A stretch of 55,595 nt of DNA from JAKSPM01 sp964450645. Its GTDB lineage: Bacteria > Bacillota > Clostridia > Oscillospirales > Oscillospiraceae. Location of the stretch: the NCBI GenBank assembly GCA_964450645.1, contig CAYVEB010000011.1, positions 1-55,595 of the forward strand. The letters run 5' to 3'. How positions within the stretch are numbered: the first letter of the stretch is position 1; every line of letters starts with the position of its first letter. Positions 8,528-16,557 of this stretch are shown here, in pieces. The notes under the pieces are model-generated. The model ran no database searches and was not told where the DNA came from. It saw nothing but the letters and a program-made list of their open reading frames with translations. The translations under genes and the position numbers were made by a program.

Positions 8528-11209
8528 TTAGGCGACCGTCAGGGAGACAGTGCGCAGCAGTGCGCCGTCGATATAGAATTCAATGCTGTAGGAACCGGCA
8601 TCTTCCGGCGCTGTGAGCTGGCGGACAAAGCGAAGATCTTCCCACAGGTCGTCCCAGAGTGTGTCATCCGCCAGAACTTGAACCGGCTGGCCGTCCGAAT
8701 TGCGCAGAACGGTTTGCACATGCACGGTATCCTGCGACGCGTCTGGCGTCTGCTCGCTTTGCAGCACGCAGACAAACGCTTCTCCGGGAGAGAAGGAGTC
8801 TTGCGCGGTTCCCAAATCGCGCCAGGTCCAGTCCGGTTCCTCCGGCACGTCGAACAGGCCGGGACCAAGACTTGCGGCGGTAATCCCGTAGCGGTCAAAG
8901 GCCGGAGCGTCGCCGGTAGCGACTTCGGCGGTTAAGGATCCATCCACAATAGCCGAGTCGTCCAGGACCAAGGAAAAATGATACGTGGCATTGGCAACGG
9001 GATCCGGCAGGACGAAGCTGTTGGATTCCAATGTGACCGTTTCGCTGTCCAGGCTGTCGGCCTGATAGGACAGCTGCCAGCCGCCGTCGGGCGTTGTGGC
9101 GGTGGAATCCCAGCGGACGGTAACGCCAGCATCGAGGACTTCGGCCGTGAAGTTTGCCACGCAGACCGGGTTGGCGGGAATCGTCAGCGTCAAAGGCGTA
9201 TACAGGGCAGGGGATGCGACTGTGACGGTATAGGTTGCAAACAGCGCGGTATCCGTAAAGGTAGCGGTCGTGCTTGTGACGTCCAGCGTCTGTTCAAAGC
9301 CGTCGTCCCCCGTACAGTTTACCGTCCATTGACCGGGATCGTTCGCCAGGCAGTCCCACGCAACGCTCAGTTCGCCGTCGGCGGCGGCCGTCAAACGCAG
9401 ATTCACCGCCTCGGCCAGGGGCATCGCGGTGAATCGGGCCTCTGTTTGACCGGTCATAAAATAGGTATCATGATCCTCCAAACGGAAGGTATAGGGCTTT
9501 CCAACGGTAAGGTCGGTCACCAAAATGGTGTCGCCGGAGAAGTTCTTCGTGCGCTCGTCCTCGCCGTCGGTGCCGTAGACCAACACGTATTCCGGGGGCG
9601 TCGGGCCGCTGTCCACATGGAGGATCAACTCCACCTGGCCGGTCAGCTCGGTATTGCGCAACTCTATTTCCGCAATGGAGGTCGCCTCATAGGTGGTAAT
9701 GTCAACGCTCCCCACGCTGCTGCGGCTGAGCTTCCGGCCGGTCTGCGCAGTGACGGAGACAGTGTATTTGGTGTTGGACGACAATCCTGTAAAGGCGGCA
9801 GTGCGGCCTGTCAGATCCGGCGCATAGGTGTGGCCGAAGCTGTCGGAACACGCGATGGTGAGCATGGACAAATCCACGTCCGTGTCCAATTGAACGGTGA
9901 TGGAATCGTCCGTCTTATCCATCAGCGTAATGGCATTGACGTCCAGGAAGTACCACTGGGAAAGGAAGATGTATGCACCGGCCAAAATAGCTACCAGTAC
10001 CGCGGCGACGATCAATAGCCCCACGGGCTTTTTCTTTCCCTTCAGCGGCTCCGGCTGGGGCGGCGCATCCCCTTCTTCGGGGCGGTCGGTGTACTCCGCC
10101 GGCGGAGAATCGGGCATCTCCGGAGCCGCCTCCTCCGCGGCGACTTGCGGCGGCGGACTGGGGGAGAAGTTTTTTACAAAATTCTCGTCCAACGCCTTCA
10201 CATCGGTGAAGGAGACCGGCTCCACCGGCTCGTCCTGATCGGGTGCGGCACCCAGCGGCTCTGGATCCGTGACCAGAGGCGGGACGATCAGATCATCCGT
10301 GACGCCGTTTCGCTGCATGTAGAAGATCAGCGCTTGGCGCATGGCCTCCGGCGTTTGAAAGCGGTCCGCAATTTTGGGCGCGCAGGCCTGGAGAATAATT
10401 CCGGCAATCTCATAATCGGCATACAGCGGCGCGGGCAGCGCCTCTCCGGCGAGCCGCTTGCTCTCAGCCGCGGCGGGTGAGGTCTTTTCGTCTTCAAAGG
10501 GGCCGTGGTTGCCATTGTAGATGCGATAGAGCAGCATTCCCAGCGCGTAAGTATCCATCGTCGGATTCAAATTCACCATGATATCGGTGAACTCCGGCGG
10601 GGTATAGACGCTGCGGTATTGCTCCGACAAGGAGGAGAACCGCAAAAATTCCATGTTGGCGACGCCTAAGTCGCCTAGCAGGAAGTGCCCGTGGCCGTCA
10701 GCGTAGATGTTTTCAGGCTTCAGGTTCTGGGAGAGCAGCCCGGCCTGGCGCAAGGAACACAGGGCGTTGCAAATATCAATGCCCAAATTGACGGCCATTA
10801 AATTGGTCATGGCCCGGTCTTCCAGGAATGCACGCAGGGTTTGCCAGTGCTCCATCAGAATGTACAGATCATAACCGGCCTGGGAAGGCTTTGGCTCCAC
10901 CTGGTAGCCAAGAACCGGGGCAATGTTTGGGCTGTCGCTCAGCTTGATGATCGCGTCCAGTTCCCGTTTTAAATCTTCTGTCAAGCGGCCATAATATTCA
11001 TGCGCCGCCGCCTTGTCCGCAAACGCACCGGCCAGCAGCAAAGCGTCGGTCTTTTCCTCCGATTCCGGAATGGAGATCAGTTTGAGTACCAAAACTTTTT
11101 CCAGCGTATCGTGCTTGAGCAGATAGCAGGTACTCCCGTCGTGGCTCCCCAGGGATGATAGAACGGTCATGTGATCAAGCAAAGGTGAGATTTTTTTCAA
11201 TTCCGACAT
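8528..11209 (-). CDS. Membrane protein with Ser/Thr kinase-like domain (altered catalytic loop) and Fn3-like repeats
   Basis: 893 residues. Residues about 12-300 have a protein-kinase fold: VLVLKLI with the ATP-site lysine K43, a catalytic-loop segment S160-Q161-N162-LKPEN where kinases have H-R-D, and D180-L181-G182 in the DFG place. A TPPEF motif follows. The glycine loop is weak. The catalytic Asp is Asn (codon AAC), so a pseudokinase or low-activity kinase is inferred. A Pro/Glu-rich linker leads to one TM helix (395-417), followed by about 470 extracellular residues with several fibronectin-III-like beta domains. AAGGAGG precedes the start. This differs from PrkC-type PASTA kinases. It faces a zinc-ribbon/SH3 membrane protein gene across a shared promoter region. 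Confidence 0.85.
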   Translation of the reverse strand: MSELKKISPLLDHMTVLSSLGSHDGSTCYLLKHDTLEKVLVLKLISIPESEEKTDALLLAGAFADKAAAHEYYGRLTEDLKRELDAIIKLSDSPNIAPVLGYQVEPKPSQAGYDLYILMEHWQTLRAFLEDRAMTNLMAVNLGIDICNALCSLRQAGLLSQNLKPENIYADGHGHFLLGDLGVANMEFLRFSSLSEQYRSVYTPPEFTDIMVNLNPTMDTYALGMLLYRIYNGNHGPFEDEKTSPAAAESKRLAGEALPAPLYADYEIAGIILQACAPKIADRFQTPEAMRQALIFYMQRNGVTDDLIVPPLVTDPEPLGAAPDQDEPVEPVSFTDVKALDENFVKNFSPSPPPQVAAEEAAPEMPDSPPAEYTDRPEEGDAPPQPEPLKGKKKPVGLLIVAAVLVAILAGAYIFLSQWYFLDVNAITLMDKTDDSITVQLDTDVDLSMLTIACSDSFGHTYAPDLTGRTAAFTGLSSNTKYTVSVTAQTGRKLSRSSVGSVDITTYEATSIAEIELRNTELTGQVELILHVDSGPTPPEYVLVYGTDGEDERTKNFSGDTILVTDLTVGKPYTFRLEDHDTYFMTGQTEARFTAMPLAEAVNLRLTAAADGELSVAWDCLANDPGQWTVNCTGDDGFEQTLDVTSTTATFTDTALFATYTVTVASPALYTPLTLTIPANPVCVANFTAEVLDAGVTVRWDSTATTPDGGWQLSYQADSLDSETVTLESNSFVLPDPVANATYHFSLVLDDSAIVDGSLTAEVATGDAPAFDRYGITAASLGPGLFDVPEEPDWTWRDLGTAQDSFSPGEAFVCVLQSEQTPDASQDTVHVQTVLRNSDGQPVQVLADDTLWDDLWEDLRFVRQLTAPEDAGSYSIEFYIDGALLRTVSLTVA

Positions 11210-11239
11210 TTTTCTCGCCTCCTTAAATAGATATCCAAC

Positions 11240-11245
11240 ATTATA
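11240..11245 (-). promoter_or_regulatory. Possible -10 element of the kinase-like gene
   Basis: TATAAT on the minus strand, 31 bases upstream of the start codon. The -35 is poor: TGCATT lies 19 bases away. Confidence 0.35.
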
Positions 11246-11278
11246 TTAAGACATTTTCACAAAAAATGCAATAAGATA

Positions 11279-11307
11279 TTGTCAGATTCAAATAAAAATG
11301 ATATGAT
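11279..11307 (+). promoter_or_regulatory. Sigma-A-type promoter of the zinc-ribbon/SH3 gene
   Basis: TTGTCA at 11279-11284, exactly 17 bases, then TATGAT at 11302-11307. The transcript would have a leader of about 90 bases before ATG 11403. Confidence 0.75.
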
Positions 11308-11402
11308 ATAGTATATAGTACCCGGTATGTGACCGATTTTCACCAAGCGTTACCGTCCAGCGGCCCGATTTGGTACGGCCGCGGGCAGAATGGAGAATTA
11401 TT

Positions 11403-12416
11403 ATGAGCAAGAAAAAGATCGTATGTAGCAACTGTGGCGAGGTCTATTCCGCTGATTTGGATCAATGCCCGGTGTGCGGCAATGTAGAGGAAGAAGTTTC
11501 CGATGGCGAAATGGAAACCAGGCGGAATCGAAAGGATGCGAAGCAGTCGATGCCCAAAGCGGCCGCCGTGACGTGCGTCGTGTTGCTGTCGGCGTCGTTG
11601 GTGGTATTGACGTGGTATATTTTGGCACAGTGGTTTCCAAGCGCCATTCCGTTCCCGGCGCCGAAGGAGGCCGATTTGAGCCAGACAGAGGAATCGACAG
11701 AGCCATCCGATGGCGGCCAGAAGGAGTGCTGGTATCTCAATTGCGACGTGGAAACGCTGTTGATGAATCACGAGGGCGCGACCAAAACGCTGCAGATCGA
11801 TGTCCAGCCGGCGGACTGTACTGATGATCTCGTGTTCAATTCCGCCGACGATACCATTGCAATGGTCAATCAAAACGGAATTGTCGCGGCCATTGCCGAA
11901 GGGCAGACGACGATTACGGTCACCTGCGGCGATTTGTCGGTGAATGTCAATGTGGTGTGCGATTTCAGCGCGAAGATTGAGCTAAATGCCGCGGACGTGA
12001 CCTTGACAGAGGATGAGCCAACCTTCCATCTGCAACTGAGCAATTTGGGAGAGAGCGACGTGGTCGTTTGGCAATCCAGCAACGAGCTGGTGGCAACCGT
12101 GGATGCCGATGGCATTGTCGAGGCTGTTGGCGATGGTGTGTGCAATATCACAGCCGAATTGGAGGGCCAATCCTACTTAGCGACCGTCACGGTGGATTTT
12201 GACGCAGAGCCTACCGTTGCGGGGGATCAGACTGGTACCATTAATTCTGACGGAATCTACTTCCGCTCCGGCCCGTCGACAGAATCGGAAGCCATTGGAT
12301 TCTTTATGGAAGGCTATGAGGTGCAGATTCTGGGACATGAGGACGAATGGTACAACGTAGAATACAACGGAACCGTCGGCTATGTCCATGAGCGGTATGT
12401 AGACCTGGACGAGTAA
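11403..12416 (+). CDS. Zinc-ribbon, single-TM protein with Ig-like (Big2) domains and SH3 domain
   Basis: 337 residues. The N-terminus is a four-cysteine zinc ribbon (CSNCGEVY then CPVCGN), predicted cytoplasmic. One TM helix follows at about residues 47-70. Outside are two bacterial Ig-like (Big2) modules, each with the typical ending GIVAAIAEGQTTITV and GIVEAVGDGVCNITA. A C-terminal bacterial SH3 domain follows (YFRSGPSTESEAIGFF, WYNVEYNGTVGYV), a fold that commonly binds peptidoglycan. The ATG at 11403 has only a modest GGAG site; TTG 11370 is an upstream alternative. A wall-anchored sensor or scaffold is inferred from architecture and from its divergent kinase-like neighbour. No enzyme motif is seen. 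Confidence 0.85.
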   Translation: MSKKKIVCSNCGEVYSADLDQCPVCGNVEEEVSDGEMETRRNRKDAKQSMPKAAAVTCVVLLSASLVVLTWYILAQWFPSAIPFPAPKEADLSQTEESTEPSDGGQKECWYLNCDVETLLMNHEGATKTLQIDVQPADCTDDLVFNSADDTIAMVNQNGIVAAIAEGQTTITVTCGDLSVNVNVVCDFSAKIELNAADVTLTEDEPTFHLQLSNLGESDVVVWQSSNELVATVDADGIVEAVGDGVCNITAELEGQSYLATVTVDFDAEPTVAGDQTGTINSDGIYFRSGPSTESEAIGFFMEGYEVQILGHEDEWYNVEYNGTVGYVHERYVDLDE

Positions 12417-12892
12417 CGCGATGCCCGAATTTTGCGGGAATTGGAGGCACCGGATGCTTGCGATTTGGTGCTGGACACGGATTTGAGAGAAATTGCCCGC
12501 GTTTGGGGCATTTAGATGCCAACGGAATTCCCTATGCCATGACAACCAAGGGGTGAAGAAGCTATTTGTCCGCGGGTTTCAAACGAGAGTGGAGGCGGAC
12601 GTATACAACGGCGACATGTGCTATGCGGGGAGCAACCAGTATGAACATTCTTCATGTAAACCGCAAAGTCTACGCCCGCGAGAAATCGTTGATTGGGTAA
12701 TGAAACGACCATCCGGATCCGGTTCGGATGGCCGTTTCCGACTGTCAAAAAAGCCGCGCAGAGTTTGCGCCCGCAGGCGCGAAAGCGTTTCGATCATTTT
12801 TCGCGGCGGCGTGTATGTCACGAAAAATACTTTACAAGTCGCAAACCGCCACCCAAAATGAATCCGGGTGGCGGTTTGCCAACAGTGGCGCA
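12417..12892. other. Non-coding, hairpin-rich stretch with a possible gene remnant
   Basis: No convincing gene. Immediately after the SH3-protein stop the same frame stays open for 32 more codons (to about 12515) with a protein-like reading (DLVLDTDLREIARVWGI), which may be a decayed extension. Three stems follow: 12702-12715 with 12725-12738 (one mismatch), a small one at about 12764-12784, and the perfect 14-pair hairpin at 12841-12879. Confidence 0.5.
12841..12879 (-). terminator. Hairpin downstream of the DUF378 gene, probable terminator
   Basis: Perfect 14-pair stem, 12841-12854 with 12866-12879, 13 bases beyond the DUF378 stop on the minus strand. The tail after it is not T-rich, so termination is uncertain. 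Confidence 0.5.
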
Positions 12893-13096
12893 TTAGTTAT
12901 CCGAGGACAGCGCCCGACGGCGGAACAGCAGGGAAATGCACCAAAGGCCTGCCAGACCGACTAAGGCGTAGATGATCCGGCTGAAAACGGCGGTCTGACC
13001 ACCAAAGATCCATGCAACCAGGTCGAACTTAAAAATGCCAACAAGTCCCCAGTTGATGGAGCCGATAATACTGAGAATCAATGCCAACGTATCCAT
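12893..13096 (-). CDS. DUF378 family small membrane protein
   Basis: A 67-residue protein with two hydrophobic helices. The opening ALILSIIGSINWGLVG followed by FDLVAWIFGG is the hallmark of DUF378 (YuzA-like) proteins. No function is established for the family. The start is set at 13096 because AGGAGG lies directly upstream; a longer open frame to 13159 has no such site. It is a single gene facing away from the DUF1015 gene. Confidence 0.85.
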   Translation of the reverse strand: MDTLALILSIIGSINWGLVGIFKFDLVAWIFGGQTAVFSRIIYALVGLAGLWCISLLFRRRALSSDN

Positions 13097-13188
13097 ATTT
13101 GAGCCTCCTGTGTGAAATTCACTGGTGCTAGTTTGTCCGCCACCTGGCCGATTATGCATGGACTTTTAGACAAATTTGCACAAAACAC

Positions 13189-13217
13189 TTGGCAAAATTC
13201 AAAAAGTATTGTATACT
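13189..13217 (+). promoter_or_regulatory. Sigma-A-type promoter of the DUF1015-ispE operon
   Basis: TTGGCA at 13189-13194, exactly 17 bases, TATACT at 13212-13217; ATG 13255 follows 37 bases later with an AAAGAAAGG site. Confidence 0.8.
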
Positions 13218-13254
13218 GTTTTTACCAAAATTTGAAAAGAAAGGCAGAAACGTT

Positions 13255-14499
13255 ATGAATGCTTTTTTACCCGCAGATATTCTGATTCCCAAAACAGATG
13301 CAATGGAAAAGTGGTCGGTGATTGCCTGCGACCAGTTCACGTCGGACAAGGCCTACTGGCAGCGCGTGGCAAAAAACGCACAGGGCGCCGTTTCCACCAT
13401 CAATTTAATCCTTCCGGAGGCGGAGCTTGGCACTGAGCAGGAAGCCGCCCATACGCGCCTGATCAATCAGACGATGGCCGAATATATGGACAAGGGCGTA
13501 TTTATTACGTATCCCCGCAGTTTGGTCTATGTGGAGCGGACGTTGGAAAGCGGCGCCATTCGCAAGGGATTGGTTGGCATGGTGGATCTGGACGCCTATG
13601 ACTATACCCCAGGCGCGACTTCACCCATTCGCGCCACTGAGCGAACTGTGACCGAGCGCATCCCGCCCCGGCAGAGGGTTCGCCGCGACGCGCCGATCGA
13701 GCTGCCGCACATTTTGATGCTCTGTGACGACCAGGAAAAGGTTCTGATCGAGCCGCTGGCTGCGAAGAAAGCGCGGATGAAGCAGCTCTACGATTTTGAT
13801 TTGATGGAGGGCGGCGGTCATATTGCCGGCTGGCTGGTCGAGGGGAAGGACGTCGAGGAATTTGAAGACGTTCTGACAAAGTATTCCGCCAGCGTCGGGG
13901 AAAAATACCAGGGGCTGCCCGGTGTTCCGATGGTATTCGCGGTGGGCGACGGGAACCACTCGCTGGCGACCGCGAAATCCTGCTACGAGGAATTGAAGCG
14001 GAAGCATCCGGATCAGGATTTGTCCGACCATCCGGCGCGCTATGCCCTGGTGGAACTGGAGAACATCCATGACGACGCCCAAGTCTTCGAACCGATCCAC
14101 CGGGTCATTTTTAAGACCCAGCCCAAGGAATTGCTGGCGGCGCTGGAGGCGTCGGCGTGCGCGCCAGGCGGATTCCCGGTGCGGTGGTATATCGGCGAGG
14201 AATCCGGGACAGTCTATCTGGACAAACGCAAATCGCAATTGGCCGTGGGCGTGTTGCAGGCGTTCCTGGACGAGTATCTCAAAGATCATCCGGGCGAGAT
14301 CGACTATATCCATGACGACGACGCGCTGATTGGCTTTGCCAAGCAGGAGCATACAATCGGCTTTTTGCTGCCCGCCATGGAAAAGTGCCAGCTGTTTCGC
14401 GGCGTGATCGCGGACGGCGTACTGCCCCGCAAGACTTTCTCCATGGGACACAGCCGCGAGAAGCGCTACTATTTGGAAGGAAGAAAAATTATAAGATGA
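13255..14499 (+). CDS. DUF1015 family protein
   Basis: A 414-residue soluble protein. The N-terminal DILIPK and the central VFAVGDGNHSLATAKSCYEE are typical of DUF1015 (PF06245), whose members are about 400 residues. The family is widespread in anaerobic Firmicutes, often near serine biosynthesis genes; here it is not. I do not assign a reaction. The start at 13255 agrees with the promoter and ribosome site; the open frame extends upstream to 13189 but that covers the promoter. Its stop overlaps the ispE start (ATGA at 14496-14499), so the two are translationally coupled. Confidence 0.85.
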   Translation: MNAFLPADILIPKTDAMEKWSVIACDQFTSDKAYWQRVAKNAQGAVSTINLILPEAELGTEQEAAHTRLINQTMAEYMDKGVFITYPRSLVYVERTLESGAIRKGLVGMVDLDAYDYTPGATSPIRATERTVTERIPPRQRVRRDAPIELPHILMLCDDQEKVLIEPLAAKKARMKQLYDFDLMEGGGHIAGWLVEGKDVEEFEDVLTKYSASVGEKYQGLPGVPMVFAVGDGNHSLATAKSCYEELKRKHPDQDLSDHPARYALVELENIHDDAQVFEPIHRVIFKTQPKELLAALEASACAPGGFPVRWYIGEESGTVYLDKRKSQLAVGVLQAFLDEYLKDHPGEIDYIHDDDALIGFAKQEHTIGFLLPAMEKCQLFRGVIADGVLPRKTFSMGHSREKRYYLEGRKIIR

Positions 14500-15407
14500 C
14501 CAATTTGACGGAAGGCGCGTTCGCAAAAGTAAATTTGACCCTGGATATCCTGGGCAAACGGGGAGACGGGTACCACAACCTAAAATCGGTAATGCAGGCC
14601 ATCAGTCTCCATGACGATGTGCTGATTACCTTGGACACCGGCAGGGATTGGGAACTGCACTGTTTTTGGGAAATTCCGCCCGAGCAGACCGGCGACGCGC
14701 CGCCTGAGAGTGAAATTGTCACGCAGGGGCTTCCCCAGGGCGAGGAGAATATCGCCTGGAAGGCCGCGAGGCTGTACCTTGAACGCATTGGCCGCACGCC
14801 GGACGGGCTGGAAATTCGCATTAACAAACGCATTCCCATGCAGGCGGGACTTGGCGGCGGCAGCACCGACGCGGCGGCGGTTCTGCGCGCCTTGAACCGG
14901 CATTTTGGAGCGCCGCTTTCTCTCCCGGCGCTGGCGGAGCTGGGCGCGCAGGTGGGCAGCGACGTCCCGTTCTGCGTGCTGGGCGGGACGGCGTTGGTGG
15001 AAGGCAGGGGAGAGCTGCTGACGCAGATTCCATGTGAAGCAAAATTGTATTATGCGGTGTGCAAGCCGGAATTCGGCGTATCCACCAGGGAACTCTACGA
15101 CGCCATCGACGCACAGACCATCATCCGCCGTCCGGATTTGACTTCCATGCGGGCCAATTTGCAAAAAGGGGACTATCAGGGCATCGGCGGAAGCCTGATG
15201 AATGTGTTCGAGCCGCTGGTGATGGAGCGGCATTTGGAAATCAATTATATCAAATCCGTTCTGTTTACCTACGGCGCCTACGGCGCGCAGATGACGGGCT
15301 CCGGTTCGGCTGTGTTCGGAATTTTTGATTCGTTTGAATATGCCACAGTCGCCTGCACCATGTTGAAAGACCGCTTTTCTCAGATTTATTTAGCGACAAA
15401 TGTTTAA
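14496..15407 (+). CDS. ispE: 4-diphosphocytidyl-2-C-methyl-D-erythritol kinase
   Basis: A 303-residue GHMP kinase of the non-mevalonate isoprenoid pathway. It phosphorylates the 2-hydroxyl of CDP-methylerythritol using ATP. Seen: the N-terminal AFAKVNLTLDILGKRGDGYH, the glycine-rich GHMP phosphate-binding motif PMQAGLGGGSTDAAA, and the C-terminal motif YGAQMTGSGSAVFG. Length is normal. The start is the ATG overlapping the DUF1015 stop; the open frame reaches further upstream inside that gene but has no reason to be used. A strong double hairpin follows its stop. Confidence 0.95.
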   Translation: MTNLTEGAFAKVNLTLDILGKRGDGYHNLKSVMQAISLHDDVLITLDTGRDWELHCFWEIPPEQTGDAPPESEIVTQGLPQGEENIAWKAARLYLERIGRTPDGLEIRINKRIPMQAGLGGGSTDAAAVLRALNRHFGAPLSLPALAELGAQVGSDVPFCVLGGTALVEGRGELLTQIPCEAKLYYAVCKPEFGVSTRELYDAIDAQTIIRRPDLTSMRANLQKGDYQGIGGSLMNVFEPLVMERHLEINYIKSVLFTYGAYGAQMTGSGSAVFGIFDSFEYATVACTMLKDRFSQIYLATNV

Positions 15408-15486
15408 TACGGTTTTTCAATAAAACTTCATGCGCTGGCGGCGCACCACGATGGATGCAAATACAACGTCGCGCATGAAGTTTTAC

Positions 15487-15523
15487 GCGCATGTGGGGCG
15501 TCCCGCCCCACATGCGCTTTTTT
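15487..15523 (+). terminator. Rho-independent terminator after ispE
   Basis: Perfect 14-pair GC-rich stem (15487-15500 with 15504-15517), three-base loop, then tttttt. A strong intrinsic terminator. Confidence 0.9.
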
Positions 15524-15707
15524 CAAGCCGTGCCGTCGGAGACTGCACATGGCCATTTTGCTATGCTTTTGCATAGCAAAATAAGACATTTTTGGAGAAT
15601 GGCCGCGCTTTCACATGGCGCCTTTCGGCGGCTGGCCGCGGAAAGGCTGTCTTAATGCACAATTCGATAAAAAACACCCTTTTTCAAAGTGATTTTTATT
15701 GAATTTT

Positions 15708-15737
15708 TGTATAAATACTCAAAATACTGTCTATACT
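15708..15737 (+). promoter_or_regulatory. Possible promoter of spoIIR
   Basis: TTGTAT at 15708-15713, 18 bases, TATACT at 15732-15737. Sigma-F, which controls spoIIR in Bacillus, favours GTATA at -35 (present at 15709-15713), but no matching GG-type -10 is clear, so the sigma factor is undecided. Confidence 0.4.
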
Positions 15738-15767
15738 GTAGATATTCTACATATGGACGGTGTTTTT

Positions 15768-16370
15768 ATGAAAAAACGTTTTTTGGCAATGTTTTTGCTT
15801 ACAATTTTGGTGGTATCTGTCGCATTCACCACGCACGCGGCGCTGCAGCAGCATGCTCTGTCGGAAAAGATGATCCGGCTGCACGTCGTCGCCAATTCCG
15901 ATACCCCGGAGGATCAATCGCGCAAGCTGCAGGTTCGGGACGCTGTGTTGGCACGGGTTTCCCAGCTGACTGCGGACTGCACGGACGTGGCGCAGGCCAG
16001 CGCGCGACTGCGGGAAAATCTTTCCGTATTTGAACGGGCGGCGCGGCAGACGCTGCAAGCAGTGGGGGATTCGTCGCCGGTGACGGTTACACTGGCGCGG
16101 GAGACATTCCCGACCCGCGCCTATGACACGTTTACACTCCCGGCGGGTGAATATCTTTCCCTTCGCGTATCCATCGGGCAGGCCGCGGGGCATAACTGGT
16201 GGTGCGTTGTATTCCCCAGTCTGTGTACCGCCGCGACCACCGCCGACTGGGAGGAAGCGGCCGCGGCCGCGCAGTTTTCCCAGGAGGAGCAAAATTTCAT
16301 CACCGGCGGAGAAGAGCAATACGTTCTGAAATTCAAGGTGTTGGAGTGGCTGCAAAAACTGCTGTCCTGA
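15768..16370 (+). CDS. spoIIR: Stage II sporulation protein R
   Basis: A 200-residue exported protein. An N-terminal signal or anchor helix (residues about 4-25) is followed by the SpoIIR signature RLHVVANSDTPEDQ and, further on, AGEYLSLRVSIGQAAGHNWWCVVFPSLC. In Bacillus the forespore-made SpoIIR crosses the intermembrane space and triggers SpoIIGA to process pro-sigma-E in the mother cell. ATG 15768 follows a GGACGG site and begins the signal helix; a start at 15753 is possible. Length is close to the family norm. It is direct evidence that the organism belongs to an endospore-forming lineage. Confidence 0.93.
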   Translation: MKKRFLAMFLLTILVVSVAFTTHAALQQHALSEKMIRLHVVANSDTPEDQSRKLQVRDAVLARVSQLTADCTDVAQASARLRENLSVFERAARQTLQAVGDSSPVTVTLARETFPTRAYDTFTLPAGEYLSLRVSIGQAAGHNWWCVVFPSLCTAATTADWEEAAAAAQFSQEEQNFITGGEEQYVLKFKVLEWLQKLLS

Positions 16371-16472
16371 GGGCAAGGACAATTTTATTCAGGTATTTAA
16401 ACTGACTATTGATGCGATCCGCAAAAGCTATTCTTGGAGCATAGTTGTTTTTTATACACGATTCCAAATTGG

Positions 16473-16510
16473 AGCCAGCAGACATTTTCCTGCTGGCTTC
16501 AATTTTTCTT
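16473..16510 (+). terminator. Terminator after spoIIR
   Basis: Nine-pair stem agccagcag 16473-16481 with ctgctggct 16490-16498, tail tcaatttttctt. It lies just before the addB promoter. Confidence 0.75.
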
Positions 16511-16537
16511 TGCGAATGTAAGATTTTTTGTTATAAT
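16510..16537 (+). promoter_or_regulatory. Promoter of addB-addA
   Basis: TTGCGA at 16510-16515, 16-base spacer, perfect TATAAT at 16532-16537. The AAAAAGGGG site is only a few bases downstream, so the leader is very short. Confidence 0.65.
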
Positions 16538-16557
16538 GGAGAAAAAGGGGTGATTAT

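Larger units (their letters stand above)
15408..15767. other. Structured intergenic region between ispE and spoIIR
   Basis: No gene is seen. It holds, in order: a 14-pair stem with a 35-base loop (15422-15435 with 15471-15484), the terminator at 15487-15523, a perfect 12-pair hairpin with a tttt loop (15555-15566 with 15571-15582), a possible fold enclosed by aagaca 15583-15588 and tgtctt 15649-15654, and the spoIIR promoter region. Confidence 0.6.

Noticed and set aside
8978..10018. Long open frame on the plus strand inside the kinase-like gene
   Set aside because: Antisense shadow of a GC-rich coding region; no ribosome site and no family resemblance.
12493..12861. 122-codon open frame
   Set aside because: Crosses three hairpins, has no ribosome site and no recognisable domain.
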